64,000 nt of DNA, from assembly GCF_002210105.1 (NCBI RefSeq), contig NZ_AQQU01000001.1, positions 532,501 through 596,500 on the forward strand, written 5' to 3'. The notes under the pieces were generated by a model. It searched no databases, was not told where the DNA came from, and saw nothing but the letters and a program-made list of their open reading frames with translations. A program made the translations under genes and the position numbers. This DNA is from Oceanicola sp. 22II-s10i (GTDB taxonomy: Bacteria > Pseudomonadota > Alphaproteobacteria > Rhodobacterales > Rhodobacteraceae). Of this stretch, positions 16,985 to 25,943 are shown piece after piece. Position 1 is the stretch's first letter. The number at the start of each line of letters is the position of its first letter.

Positions 16985-18430
16985 TCATTCGGCGGCCATC
17001 GCCTTGGGGCCGTCGAGATACTCGAGGATGGCCTGCGCACTGTCGCGCCCGTCCCGGATTGCCCAGACAACGAGGCTCGCGCCGCGCACGATGTCGCCTA
17101 CCGCGTAGACACCGTCGAGGCTGGTCTTGCCGGTCCCGAACTCGGCCCGGACGGTGCCCCAGCGGGTCACTTCCAGCCCGTCGGTATCCCACAGCTTGGG
17201 CAGGTCCTCGGGCTCGAAGCCCAGCGCCTTGATCACCAGATCCGAGTCCTCGACATAATCCGAACCCTCGATCACCTCGGGCGCCTGGCGGCCCGTCGCG
17301 TCGGGCTGGCCCAGCCGCATCTTCTGCACCGTCACGCCGCTGACGCTGTCGCCCGAGAAGGCGATCGGGGCAGAGAGCCACACGAATTCGACGCCCTCTT
17401 CCTCGGCATTCGCCACCTCGCGCTGCGAGCCGGGCATGTTCAGCCGGTCGCGGCGATAGAGGCACTTCACGCTTAGCGCGCCCTGCCGGATCGCGGTCCG
17501 CACACAGTCCATGGCGGTGTCGCCGCCGCCGATGACCACGACGCGCTTGCCGCTGGCGTTCAGCTCACCGCTTTCGAATTCCTCGACCGTGTCGCCAAAG
17601 TTCGACGCCCGGTTAGACGCGGTCAGATAGTCGATCGCCTTGACGATGCCCTGTGCGCCAGAGCCCGGCCCGCCCAGATCGCGCGACTTGTAGACGCCCG
17701 TGGCGATCAGCACCGCGTCGTGCTTGCCCCGGATCGCATCAAACGTCAGGTCCTCGCCCACGTTGCAGTTCATCACGAACTCGACGCCCGACTGCTCCAG
17801 CTGGTCGATGCGCCGCATGACGACGTCCTTTTCCAGCTTGAAGCCGGGGATGCCGTAGGTGAGCAGCCCGCCCGCGCGGTCGTAGCGGTCATAGACCGTG
17901 ACCTGCACGCCCGCGCGCCGCAGCATGTCCGCCGCCGCCAGCCCGCCGGGGCCCGCCCCGATGATGCCGACCGACTGATCGCGTTCGATCGCGGGGGTGA
18001 CGGGTTTGACCCAGCCCTTTTCCCACGCCGTATCGGTGATGTATTTCTCGACCGCGCCGATGGTGACGGTGCCGTGGCCCGACTGTTCGATCACGCAGTT
18101 GCCTTCGCACAGACGGTCCTGAGGGCAGATGCGGCCGCAGATCTCGGGGAAGGTGTTGGTGGACTGGCTGACCTCATAGGCCTCTTCCAGCCGGTGCGTC
18201 GCCGTCAGGCGCAGCCAGTCGGGGATATTGTTGTGCAGCGGGCAATGGCTCTGGCAATAGGGCACGCCGCACTGGCTGCACCGCGCCGACTGCTCCTCGG
18301 CCTTCTGCGCCGCGTATTCGGCATAGATCTCGTCGAAATCGCCCGTCCGGTCACTCGCGTCACGCTTTTGCGGCATGTCGCGGGGTATCGTTACGAACTT
18401 GAGCATCGGTTGCTTGGCCACGGCGGTCAC
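16985..18430 (-). CDS. gltD: Glutamate synthase (NADPH) small subunit
   Basis: The 481-residue flavoprotein oxidises NADPH and feeds electrons to GltB. The N-terminal double cluster is visible (CSQCGVPYCQSHCPLHNN near residue 55 and CGRICPQDRLCEGNC near 95), followed by the FAD Rossmann motif GIIGAGPGGLAAAD and the NADPH motif VVIGGGDTAMDCVRTA. It is the first gene of the leftward glt run, facing uppP across a 219-bp AT-richer gap that presumably holds both promoters. Three GFA genes sit between it and gltB, where direct adjacency is more usual. Confidence 0.96.
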   Translation of the reverse strand: MTAVAKQPMLKFVTIPRDMPQKRDASDRTGDFDEIYAEYAAQKAEEQSARCSQCGVPYCQSHCPLHNNIPDWLRLTATHRLEEAYEVSQSTNTFPEICGRICPQDRLCEGNCVIEQSGHGTVTIGAVEKYITDTAWEKGWVKPVTPAIERDQSVGIIGAGPGGLAAADMLRRAGVQVTVYDRYDRAGGLLTYGIPGFKLEKDVVMRRIDQLEQSGVEFVMNCNVGEDLTFDAIRGKHDAVLIATGVYKSRDLGGPGSGAQGIVKAIDYLTASNRASNFGDTVEEFESGELNASGKRVVVIGGGDTAMDCVRTAIRQGALSVKCLYRRDRLNMPGSQREVANAEEEGVEFVWLSAPIAFSGDSVSGVTVQKMRLGQPDATGRQAPEVIEGSDYVEDSDLVIKALGFEPEDLPKLWDTDGLEVTRWGTVRAEFGTGKTSLDGVYAVGDIVRGASLVVWAIRDGRDSAQAILEYLDGPKAMAAE

Positions 18431-18649
18431 ACTCCGTCGGAATCGCTACAGTCGCGTTTGCTTACGCAATCGTCCACGGAAATAAAAGTCAGTTATTGTG
18501 ACCTATATAAAGAAAAGTCAGCCCTTCGGACGCATTCCGCACCCATTTTGAGCGAAAATTAGGACAGCCTAGTTTACCTATCAGGATTCTTCCCCCTTTT
18601 TCCCGATGGGTGTAGGGGTTAGCGAAACACTGCCAGAGGCAAATCGCGC

Positions 18650-19450
18650 ATGTCACTCCTAGAGTTGTTCCTCCTCGCCGTCATTCAGGGGGTGACGGAG
18701 TTTCTGCCGATTTCTTCCTCGGCGCACCTTATCCTGTTGCCGAAACTGACCGGGATGCAGGACCAGGGGCAGTTGATCGACGTCGCCGTCCATGTAGGGA
18801 CCCTGGGCGCCGTGATCCTATATTTCTGGCGCGATGTGGCCGAGGGGCTGGCGGGTATCCCCCGCATGCTGACCGGGCGCATCGACACCCCCGGATCGCG
18901 CCTTGCCTTCCTGCTGGCCGTCGCGACGGTTCCGGTCATCCTCTTCGGCCTCGCCCTGAAACTCACCGGCCTCGACGACGCGATGCGCTCGGCCAAGGTG
19001 ATCGGCTGGACCATGCTGATCTTTGGCATCGTGCTCTGGTGGTCCGACCGCGACCCGCCCGAAGACAAGCTGGACACCGACTGGACCCTGAAGGACGCGG
19101 TCATCATGGGTCTCTGGCAGGCGATCGCCCTGATCCCCGGCACGTCGCGCTCGGGCGCGACGATCACCGGTGCGCTGTTCCTCGGATACACCCGTCAGGA
19201 CGCGGCGAAACTGTCGATGCTGATGTCGATCCCGACGATCATCGCCAGCGCCACGCTGCTGTTCGGAGAGGTCGCGGCCCATGCCGACATGGCCGCCGCC
19301 CGCAACGGCGCCATCGCCGCCGTGCTGGCCTTCGGCTCGGCGCTGGTCGCGCTGAGCCTGATGATGCGCCTTTTGCGGACGGTCAGCTTCACGCCCTACG
19401 TGATCTACCGGATCGTCCTCGGGATCGGCCTGCTGATCTGGGCCTACTGA
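18650..19450 (+). CDS. uppP: Undecaprenyl-diphosphate phosphatase
   Basis: The 266-residue integral membrane protein recycles the lipid carrier undecaprenyl phosphate for cell-wall synthesis and gives low-level bacitracin resistance. Both catalytic signatures are present: QGVTEFLPISSSAHL near residue 14 and PGTSRSGATITGAL near 165. Seven to eight hydrophobic segments cover the rest. Length is normal for BacA/UppP. It is transcribed rightward alone and ends next to the convergent NDUFA9-like gene. Confidence 0.96.
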   Translation: MSLLELFLLAVIQGVTEFLPISSSAHLILLPKLTGMQDQGQLIDVAVHVGTLGAVILYFWRDVAEGLAGIPRMLTGRIDTPGSRLAFLLAVATVPVILFGLALKLTGLDDAMRSAKVIGWTMLIFGIVLWWSDRDPPEDKLDTDWTLKDAVIMGLWQAIALIPGTSRSGATITGALFLGYTRQDAAKLSMLMSIPTIIASATLLFGEVAAHADMAAARNGAIAAVLAFGSALVALSLMMRLLRTVSFTPYVIYRIVLGIGLLIWAY

Positions 19451-20434
19451 TCAGACCTTGAGGTTGCGGGCCGAATCCTTGATCGCGGCGTACTGCCCGG
19501 ACGGGCGATAGGGCCACAGGTAATCCGGCAGGACCGCCTCGAGCGACATCGGCTCGATCCCCAGATCGGCAAAGCCCTTTGCGTCTTCGCTGACCACGTT
19601 GTCGCTGCCAAGCTGCTTGACCTGATCGCGGGTGAGGATCGAGTTGCTGAACAGCCCCAGCGACACGTAGGACAACCCGTCCAGCACGGTGGCAAGGACA
19701 CCGCCCAGCCAGATCGGCTGGTTCAGGACCAGCCGGCGGCGCTGGACCACTTCGAGCATCTGCTTCATCAGGTCCCGGAAGGATTCGGCATCGGGTCCGC
19801 CCAGCTCATAGACACCGGCCGCGGCCTTGCCTTCGGCGCCCAGCTGGGCTGCGGCGGCGACGTCATCGACGTAGACCGGCTGGAAAAGCGACTCGCCGCC
19901 GAACAGCGGCAGCACGGGCATCCGGCGCGCCATTCCGGCGAAGCGGTTGAAGAAGTTGTCCTCGGCCCCGAAAATCACGGACGGCCGCAGGATGACGGCA
20001 CCGGGGAAATGCTTGAGAATCCCCGCCTCGCCCTCGGCCTTGGTGCGGGCATAGTCGCTTTCGGCATCGGCATCCGCACCGATTGCCGAGATGTGGACGA
20101 GGTTGCTCACACCCTGCTCGGTCGCGATCCGCGCGATCCGCGAAGCGCCTTCGGCCTGAACGGCGTCGAAGTTGTTCTTGCCGCGCGCGTCGAAGGTCCC
20201 GACGCAGTTCACCACCGCATCCGCCCCGTGAGTCACGGCACGCACGGACTGGTCGTCACGGATGTTGCAGAAGACCGGCTCGACCTGTCCCACGACGCCA
20301 TAGGTGCGGACAAACATCGCGTCATTCGGGTGGCGGCAGGCGACCCGAACGCGCCAGCCATCCTTGGCCATGCGTCGCGCGATATACCGTCCGACGAACC
20401 CGGATCCGCCGAAAATGGTGACCAGTTTGGACAT
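19451..20434 (-). CDS. Complex I NDUFA9 subunit family protein (atypical SDR)
   Basis: The ATG at 20434, preceded by a GGAGGG-type ribosome site, gives 327 residues starting MSKLVTIFGGSGFVGRYIAR, an extended or atypical SDR with a GGxGFxG NAD(P)-binding loop. Motifs such as GADAVVNCVGTFDARGKNNF and LVHISAIGADADAESDYART resemble the mitochondrial complex I accessory subunit NDUFA9 and its bacterial relatives. Its role is probably NADPH binding linked to respiratory complex I or quinone metabolism. A longer frame extends upstream to 20647 but overlaps the tRNA gene and is rejected. Confidence 0.88.
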   Translation of the reverse strand: MSKLVTIFGGSGFVGRYIARRMAKDGWRVRVACRHPNDAMFVRTYGVVGQVEPVFCNIRDDQSVRAVTHGADAVVNCVGTFDARGKNNFDAVQAEGASRIARIATEQGVSNLVHISAIGADADAESDYARTKAEGEAGILKHFPGAVILRPSVIFGAEDNFFNRFAGMARRMPVLPLFGGESLFQPVYVDDVAAAAQLGAEGKAAAGVYELGGPDAESFRDLMKQMLEVVQRRRLVLNQPIWLGGVLATVLDGLSYVSLGLFSNSILTRDQVKQLGSDNVVSEDAKGFADLGIEPMSLEAVLPDYLWPYRPSGQYAAIKDSARNLKV

Positions 20435-20595
20435 CTTTCGCCCTCCGTCGGCTGACATTCCCCTGTTTCCTAGCCGCGCTGTGCGCCTGCGGCAAGGTGA
20501 TAAGCCATCCATCCTGTTCAGGGGGTGAAAAACTCGTCCGAATCCCGTTGACACCAAACCGGGGCGCAGATAGATGCACGCCTCACACCACCTGT

Positions 20596-20681
<86 letters not shown>

Positions 20682-20739
20682 TCGTACTATGCCTAACATA
20701 TTGGTTTTAATCGGCTTTCTGCGACTAGCGGGCCTCACA

Positions 20740-20759
20740 GGTCCACATTTAGGTCCACA
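20740..20759 (+). promoter_or_regulatory. Left arm-type integrase site pair
   Basis: GGTCCACA occurs at 20740-20747 and again at 20752-20759, 12 bp start to start. The same pair with the same spacing and orientation lies at 31846-31865 near attR. Its place directly before the integrase start suggests that integrase binding could also repress its own gene. This is inferred from position. Confidence 0.6.
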
Positions 20760-20764
20760 AAGCT

Positions 20765-22138
20765 ATGACTAGGGTGTTCGTGATTAAACACGTTCGTCTA
20801 GAGCAGAACGGCACCTACAAGTACCGGCGTCGCGTCCCGAAGCCGTTACAGCCAGTTCTGGGCAAAGCAGAAATCGTCAAAGTTCTGGGCCGCAACGAGC
20901 GCGAAGCCCTCAAGGCCTACGGGCCCTATCACGACCACGTCGAACGGCTCTTGCGATCCACACGGCCGCTCAGCGAGGCAAGTGAACTAGCCACGATACG
21001 CAAGGGCATCGAGGCGCAGTTCCGCGAGATGAAGCTTGACCCCTACTCCGCCGGCCGAAGCCAGGACGAAAAGCTAGCACGAGCTGAGGAAGCTGACCGA
21101 ATCCTCAGTAGATACTATGCCAACCCGGAGACGGGAATTCCTGATGCCGAGGATGTTAGCCGAAAGGACAATGCGATGGTTCTGGCACTCCTTGGCGGTA
21201 CAGGCAAAGTGAAAACCGATCTGACGATTACCCAGGCTTTCGATTTCTATAGCATCGAACGAAGAGAGCCTGATGATCACAAACGCAAGAAGCAGGAGCA
21301 GCGTCTGAAACGAATCCTGGATGATTTGTTGAATGTCACCGGTCAGGACATCCCGATCTCGAAGGTGGGGAGGGAAGACGCTAGAACACTCAGAGACAAC
21401 CTTCTAAAGCGAGGAATGCAGACTGCTTCGGCCAGACGTTGCATTAATGACGTGAAGGCTGTGTTCTCTCTGGCCATTCGTGAGCATGAGATCAACACGA
21501 GCAACCCATTTCAGCGGCTTGAGTTTGCGAAGGAGCAAGTGTCCGCTATAGATAAACGCCATCCGCTACCACCAGACGTGATAGTGGCGATGTACAGGGA
21601 GCTGGAAGGCACACAGCTCCTCCTAGATATCTGGACCTTGATCCACCACTCCGGCGCTCAGAACGCTGAAGTGCTGGGCTTGCTGGCCAGCGATCTAGAA
21701 CTGGATGGCACAGTTCCCCACTTCGCTGTTCGCCCCAACGCACTCAGGTCGCTAAAGACTCGATCCCGCGTTCGGTCCGTACCCCTCGTCGGACCAGCTC
21801 TGATCGTTGCCCGAAGACTGAAGGAAACAACGGCCCCAGACTCACCCATCTTCCAAAGATACGCGGCAGGCAAGTGCCACGATAACTTCAGCCAGGTTGC
21901 CCGCCGGCGGCTCCGCAAGGTCACCAACGACCCGAAACATACTATCTACAGCCTGCGCCACAACATGAAAGACGCGTTGAGAAAAGCCAAGGTAGGGGAG
22001 CGTGTTGAGTTGGCGCTCCTCGGCCATTCGGATGAACGTACGGCTTCTGCTCAGTACGGCAGCGCAGTCGGCCTGGAAGAGCTTCAAGAGGCGCTCCTTA
22101 CGATAAGGTTCGACTTTCCGGACAACTGGTCTTGGTGA
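20765..22138 (+). CDS. Tyrosine-type site-specific integrase of the island
   Basis: The 457-residue protein has an N-terminal region resembling the DUF6538-type integrase head (YKYRRRVPKPLQPVLGKAEI), then a core-binding SAM-like domain around residues 140-260 and a C-terminal catalytic domain. Box II is present as YSLRH, with Tyr in place of the usual His, followed by LLGHSDERTASAQYG with the likely nucleophilic Tyr near residue 435. In Box I the segment SGAQNAEVLGL has Gln where the catalytic Arg is expected (G-x-R-x-x-E). It starts 83 bp after attL. It presumably integrates and, with a helper, excises the island. Confidence 0.88.
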   Translation: MTRVFVIKHVRLEQNGTYKYRRRVPKPLQPVLGKAEIVKVLGRNEREALKAYGPYHDHVERLLRSTRPLSEASELATIRKGIEAQFREMKLDPYSAGRSQDEKLARAEEADRILSRYYANPETGIPDAEDVSRKDNAMVLALLGGTGKVKTDLTITQAFDFYSIERREPDDHKRKKQEQRLKRILDDLLNVTGQDIPISKVGREDARTLRDNLLKRGMQTASARRCINDVKAVFSLAIREHEINTSNPFQRLEFAKEQVSAIDKRHPLPPDVIVAMYRELEGTQLLLDIWTLIHHSGAQNAEVLGLLASDLELDGTVPHFAVRPNALRSLKTRSRVRSVPLVGPALIVARRLKETTAPDSPIFQRYAAGKCHDNFSQVARRRLRKVTNDPKHTIYSLRHNMKDALRKAKVGERVELALLGHSDERTASAQYGSAVGLEELQEALLTIRFDFPDNWSW

Positions 22139-22704
22139 ATACGAACGGTTACGGCCTCAACGCCCAGGTCTATAGGACAATCCCCGACGCCGCCCTGATG
22201 GCGACCTTTGAACGCCGGCCTACAACCGACTGGGCAAAGTCCTCCACAGAGGCCCTCATAGTTCGCGTGTGGGCCCATGAAGCCGCCGATGGCCCTCTTC
22301 ACGCCCACAGGGCTCTTAAGCACTTCAGTGAGGTCGTGGGCGCGCCTGCGGAAGGCTTGCTTCGACATTCTGCAAACGAGATGAGGCCGCGGCCTTCGTT
22401 AACCGATTACCGGACCAAGAAGAGCTGACAGAGACCGTCGTCAGCATATGCTGTTTAGTGCAATTGGTCCTGTGGCGGTGTCACAATGGATTTATGGAGA
22501 TGTTGCACTCCATCGATGATTTCGACTTCGAAAGGGATTCTAACCTCCGTCACGCACGTCAGATGCGCCGGTTATTGGAGTACATGGCGACTGCAGTGCG
22601 TTCGGACCTTTTGACTTGTCCAAGCAAGGCCGGCAGGCTGAAGCTCTTTTATGCTAAACTTTCATATCGTTAGATCATCCTCATACACGCGAAGTTCCGG
22701 CGCA
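22139..22704. other. Gene-poor stretch after the integrase
   Basis: Short open frames exist on both strands: a TTG-start frame at 22132-22428 (98 codons), an opposite one at 22084-22368, and a 71-codon frame at 22458-22673. None has a convincing ribosome site or recognisable family. The 22458-22673 frame (contains RRLLEYMATAVRSDLLTC) is the most protein-like, but I would not call it a gene with confidence. Confidence 0.4.
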
Positions 22705-22917
22705 GGACAATCTCGGTACGATGTAGAAGGGACCATCCGCACTTAAACAGACCGCGGGAGGACTTCAGCGGTACTATGTAGAAGGACCAACCAGCTCCCG
22801 ACGTTGCAGGGCGGACTTCAACGGTACGAAAACGAAGGGACCATCCAACGCTCTCCGACTATGCACTTCGTCCGCACGCGGACAACAAGTGTACACAATA
22901 GAAGGAGCCATCCGGTG
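22705..22917. repeat. Array of four imperfect 36-nt repeats
   Basis: Copies start at 22705, 22760, 22813 and 22880. All share GGAC, then seven bases, then GTAC, six variable bases, GAAGG and finally (A/G)CCA(T/A)CC, at nearly fixed spacing. Copies 1 and 2 also share CGGTAC-N-ATGTAGAAGG. Intervals of 55, 53 and 67 bp are not multiples of three, so it does not encode protein repeats. The array lies about 400 bp before the 23310 gene, with no supported gene between. Confidence 0.75.
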
Positions 22918-23309
22918 AGTGGCGGTTAACCATTCGTCCATCGGTTGCACGATAGCGCGGCGTGCTTTTACCTTTCATGGATTTGAACTGCTCCGCTTTA
23001 AGGCCGCGGTCAGCCGAAAGGCCGTCGCTCAACGATCATTCCTTCACCCTGTTTCGTCATCTTGTTTCTGCAGGCTTGCTCGACTGCAGTTGATGAACGC
23101 ACGGATCGCTTCCGACCAGGCGAAGCAATCTCCGTGGCCATCACACGAGAAGATCACGCCTGACCTTTGGGAACCCGCACACTCCTCCGGTGCAGCGGCC
23201 CAGCCCCTGAAACACTCCCTACCGACTCTGCCGCGCTCCGTCGCGCAGGCACCATGCGCATGGCGGCAGGGTCGGCCCATCACAACCCAACAAACTAAGG
23301 AATAATCGA

Positions 23310-23732
23310 ATGAAAATGAACCTCGAAAGCAATAGCCCCAGCGCACTCATATGCGTCCCGATCCTTCCGGTCAGCTTTGAATGCGGCGCCGTTGAGAACG
23401 CGATTAAACAGGTCAACCTCCATAGGAAGCTTTCCAAGCCCGAACTGCGTTATTACCTCGAAATCGGCTGCTACCTCAGTAGCTTGGCCACGGACCATCC
23501 CTCCACGAAAGAACGACACGCAAAGATGATGCGTGACTTTCCAAATTTGAAAGGGATTGGCTCCACCCTCCGATCAAACTGCAAGCGTCTCTATGAAGCC
23601 GTACATGGCTTCCGTGACCACGACCTCCTCGAAGTCCTCGGCGTCCAGGACATCGATGATTACTACACTGCCAATCCGACGGTGATTATTCGCGACTATA
23701 GAGAACGGAAAGCTTCACATGCACGCCATTGA
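23310..23732 (+). CDS. Hypothetical island protein upstream of the zinc-ribbon gene
   Basis: The ATG at 23310 follows a good AAGGA ribosome site 8 bp upstream, and the 140-residue product is mostly helical (YYLEIGCYLSSLATDHP, ERHAKMMRDFPNLKGIG and LRSNCKRLYEAVHGF). Its 3' end overlaps the next gene by 14 bp, so the two form an operon. I do not recognise a family; charged helices would suit a DNA-associated or adaptor protein, but no function is proposed. Frames between 22919 and 23305 upstream lack support. Confidence 0.7.
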   Translation: MKMNLESNSPSALICVPILPVSFECGAVENAIKQVNLHRKLSKPELRYYLEIGCYLSSLATDHPSTKERHAKMMRDFPNLKGIGSTLRSNCKRLYEAVHGFRDHDLLEVLGVQDIDDYYTANPTVIIRDYRERKASHARH

Positions 23733-24369
23733 CGAGAACACGGGGGCCGTCGTCATCTCCTTCGTCGCGGAGCGCCTGGCTGCCGTGAGGATTAAAAAGC
23801 CAGCTCGTCCTGCCGATGCCAGTGACGGGCACGCGAGCGCCGGTGACGAAGTCGACTGCCTATGCTGTGGCACTACGTTCTATCGGCTCAAAGCCAACCA
23901 AAAGTTCTGCTCTCCGAGATGTAGGAAACAGTCCCACCAGGTAGCCGATAGGGAACGCAACCCGAAGAACTCATCCTGCAGCCCCAGCGTCCGGAGAACC
24001 AACTACATCGCATTGCGGCGCGCCCGAGACCTCGCAGAGATGCTGTACTCCATGCCTCCAGGTGAACGTCTTGGTTTCATGAAGCGGCTAGTCGACGACG
24101 CCAGGGGTGGCGATGCAGCCCTCAGAAGCATCTTGACCAATCCACATCTGCTGAGGGCATCACCGGCCGATCGGCATCTCTTCTACAGGCGTTGCCCGGC
24201 GTCCTACGTGACGATCAGTCAGGCGGCACACGCCTACTGCAAGAAGACCTGGGGAACTGGTGTAGTTCGAGTCGTGCGTGGAATGGCCGAAGAGCCGGCC
24301 ACGGGCGTGCTGCCGCATGAAGCGTCGTCATCATACGTAGTAGAGGAGAAACTGGGGTTGGCCGCCTGA
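23719..24369 (+). CDS. Zinc-ribbon protein of unknown function
   Basis: The 216-residue protein has a four-cysteine zinc ribbon, CLCCGTTFYRLKANQKFC followed by SPRC, at roughly residues 48-69. After a linker comes a helical domain (RRARDLAEMLYSMPPGERLG, then FMKRLVDDARGGDAALRSIL). The ribbon resembles DNA-binding FCS/treble-clef modules. It overlaps the upstream gene by 14 bp. Similar-looking proteins sit near integrases in other Rhodobacteraceae as far as I recall, but no role is established. It could read the repeat array upstream; that is speculation. Confidence 0.75.
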   Translation: MHAIDENTGAVVISFVAERLAAVRIKKPARPADASDGHASAGDEVDCLCCGTTFYRLKANQKFCSPRCRKQSHQVADRERNPKNSSCSPSVRRTNYIALRRARDLAEMLYSMPPGERLGFMKRLVDDARGGDAALRSILTNPHLLRASPADRHLFYRRCPASYVTISQAAHAYCKKTWGTGVVRVVRGMAEEPATGVLPHEASSSYVVEEKLGLAA

Positions 24370-24469
24370 CTAGCTAAAGGCACTAGTTGGGCAAAAGGGA
24401 TTTGAAGGTTGGTCACTCGCCCCGAGATGCAACGCCCCCGAGGATGGACAACAATAACACTAATAATGA

Positions 24470-24540
24470 CCCGGAATTTTGAAGTCCTTCCTCAGAACCC
24501 CCACCCCCTTCTCGGCCTTGGACGAGTCTCGGGGTGGGGT
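24470..24540. repeat. C-rich/G-rich hairpin element, copy A
   Basis: TTTTGAAGTC and then CCCCCACCCCCTTC are followed by GGGGTGGGG, which pairs with CCCCACCCC over 9 bp across a loop of about 22 nt. The element has a second version at 26330-26392 with the same order of blocks. It lies upstream of the HNH endonuclease gene. Confidence 0.65.
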
Positions 24541-24668
24541 CGTCGCCCCTTGGCGGGCGTGTCTGTAGCCGCGTTTGCGAGTCAACCCGACCAAGTCGTC
24601 CTACCGAATTGAATGCCCCGTCCAAATCGTTTTCACTAGCTCCATTGGCGGAACGAGGGGAGGTCGGC

Positions 24669-25943
24669 TTGGCATTGTCAGACATCGATCGCAGAGCAGT
24701 CCTTAGCGCAGTTGAGGAGTTTGACCGGCTCGGCAGGCCGGCATTCCTACGGAGCTATGGCTTCGGGCAATCCCGGACATATTTCCTGCTGCACGACGGC
24801 AAACACTACGACTCGAAGGCCATCATTGGCGCCGCACATGGTTACTCAGGGGCCGGACGTAGTGCATTGACCTCGATCGAGTTCACCGGAGGAGAGGCGA
24901 CGGTAGCGAAGACACTTCGCGAGTTGGGCTTCGATGTTCAGGCATCGGAAGTTCTCTGGACACCACCTAAGACCAGCAACATCTCTCGAGATGGCTATGC
25001 GTACTGGTGGGTCAACAACAAGCAGACCTTCGCCCATGAGATCGGTGGGAACTACCTCTGGTCGCCGAGGACTCGAAGCGATGGGGGGCGCAACGAGTTC
25101 TATGAGAACATGAAACGCGTACGTCCCGGCGACGTAGTGTTCGCCTTTGCGGGAGGCGCGATCAAGGCAGTTGGCATCTGCAGCGCTCCTGCGATCTTGG
25201 CACCGAAGCCGGGCGAGTTTGGTTCGGCTGGGGACGCATGGGGTGATGAAGGCTGGCGCCTCTCCGTTGATTTCACGCGCCTCAGTAGCCCCCTACGTCC
25301 CAAGGACCATATGGGCCTCCTGTCTCCGACCCTTCCGGCAAAGTACTCGCCCATTCGGCACAGCGGAGACGGAAACCAAGGCGCATATCTCGCAGCGGTA
25401 CCGACGGAGATGGCAGAGGCGATAATCGACCTCCTAGGCTCACGTTGGGAAGAGATCAGCCACGCTAGCGGTAGCGATACTGTCGATCAAGATGAGGCCA
25501 TCCAGGCAGCCGAAGACAAGGTCGAAGCCGAGCTCCGGAACCGAACGGACCTAGATGAGACTGAGAAGGTGCAGTTGGTTAGGTCGCGGCGCGGGCAAGG
25601 CATCTACCGGCAAAACTTGGAGAACTTCGAGAACGCGTGTCGGATCACCGGAGTGGCCAACCGACGCCACCTACGTGCCAGCCACATCAAGCCGTGGCGG
25701 TCTTCCACGAACTTCGAGAAGTTAGATGGGAACAACGGGCTTCTGCTCAGCCCGCACGTCGACCACCTCTTTGATCAGGGTTTCATCAGCTTCACCGATT
25801 GCGGCCAGCTGCTTGTGTCACCTGATGCGGATGCGGACACCCTACAGGCTTGGGGCATCGCACTAGACCGCTGCTATGGATCATTCAGGGACGAGCAATT
25901 GCCATACCTGGCGTTTCACCGGGAATTTGTCCTCAAAAACTAA
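24669..25943 (+). CDS. HNH endonuclease with EVE/PUA-like reader domain (type IV-like restriction enzyme)
   Basis: The TTG at 24669 has a strong AGGGGAGG site just upstream and gives 424 residues; the frame is open from a GTG at 24534, but that extension looks noncoding. Residues about 1-75 (DIDRRAVLSAVEEFDRLGRP, then KHYDSKAIIGAAHGY) resemble the head domain of ScoMcrA-type enzymes. Residues about 105-200 (YAYWWVNNKQTFAHEIGGNY, then RVRPGDVVFAFAGGAIKAVG) look like an EVE/PUA modified-base reader. A C-terminal HNH_2 nuclease follows (ASHIKPW, then NGLLLSPHVDHLFD). The family cuts modified or foreign DNA, so it is probably a defence gene. Confidence 0.85.
   Translation: MALSDIDRRAVLSAVEEFDRLGRPAFLRSYGFGQSRTYFLLHDGKHYDSKAIIGAAHGYSGAGRSALTSIEFTGGEATVAKTLRELGFDVQASEVLWTPPKTSNISRDGYAYWWVNNKQTFAHEIGGNYLWSPRTRSDGGRNEFYENMKRVRPGDVVFAFAGGAIKAVGICSAPAILAPKPGEFGSAGDAWGDEGWRLSVDFTRLSSPLRPKDHMGLLSPTLPAKYSPIRHSGDGNQGAYLAAVPTEMAEAIIDLLGSRWEEISHASGSDTVDQDEAIQAAEDKVEAELRNRTDLDETEKVQLVRSRRGQGIYRQNLENFENACRITGVANRRHLRASHIKPWRSSTNFEKLDGNNGLLLSPHVDHLFDQGFISFTDCGQLLVSPDADADTLQAWGIALDRCYGSFRDEQLPYLAFHREFVLKN

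Noticed and set aside
22705-22917. CRISPR array
   Set aside because: Repeats are too degenerate, spacers (17-30 nt) too short and uneven, and no cas genes are present.
22919-23305. 128-codon frame after the repeat array
   Set aside because: GTG start without a good ribosome site, no family resemblance, and amino-acid content typical of noncoding sequence.
24534-24668. N-terminal extension of the HNH endonuclease
   Set aside because: The extension reads like noncoding sequence, overlaps the hairpin element, and a strong ribosome site precedes the TTG at 24669.
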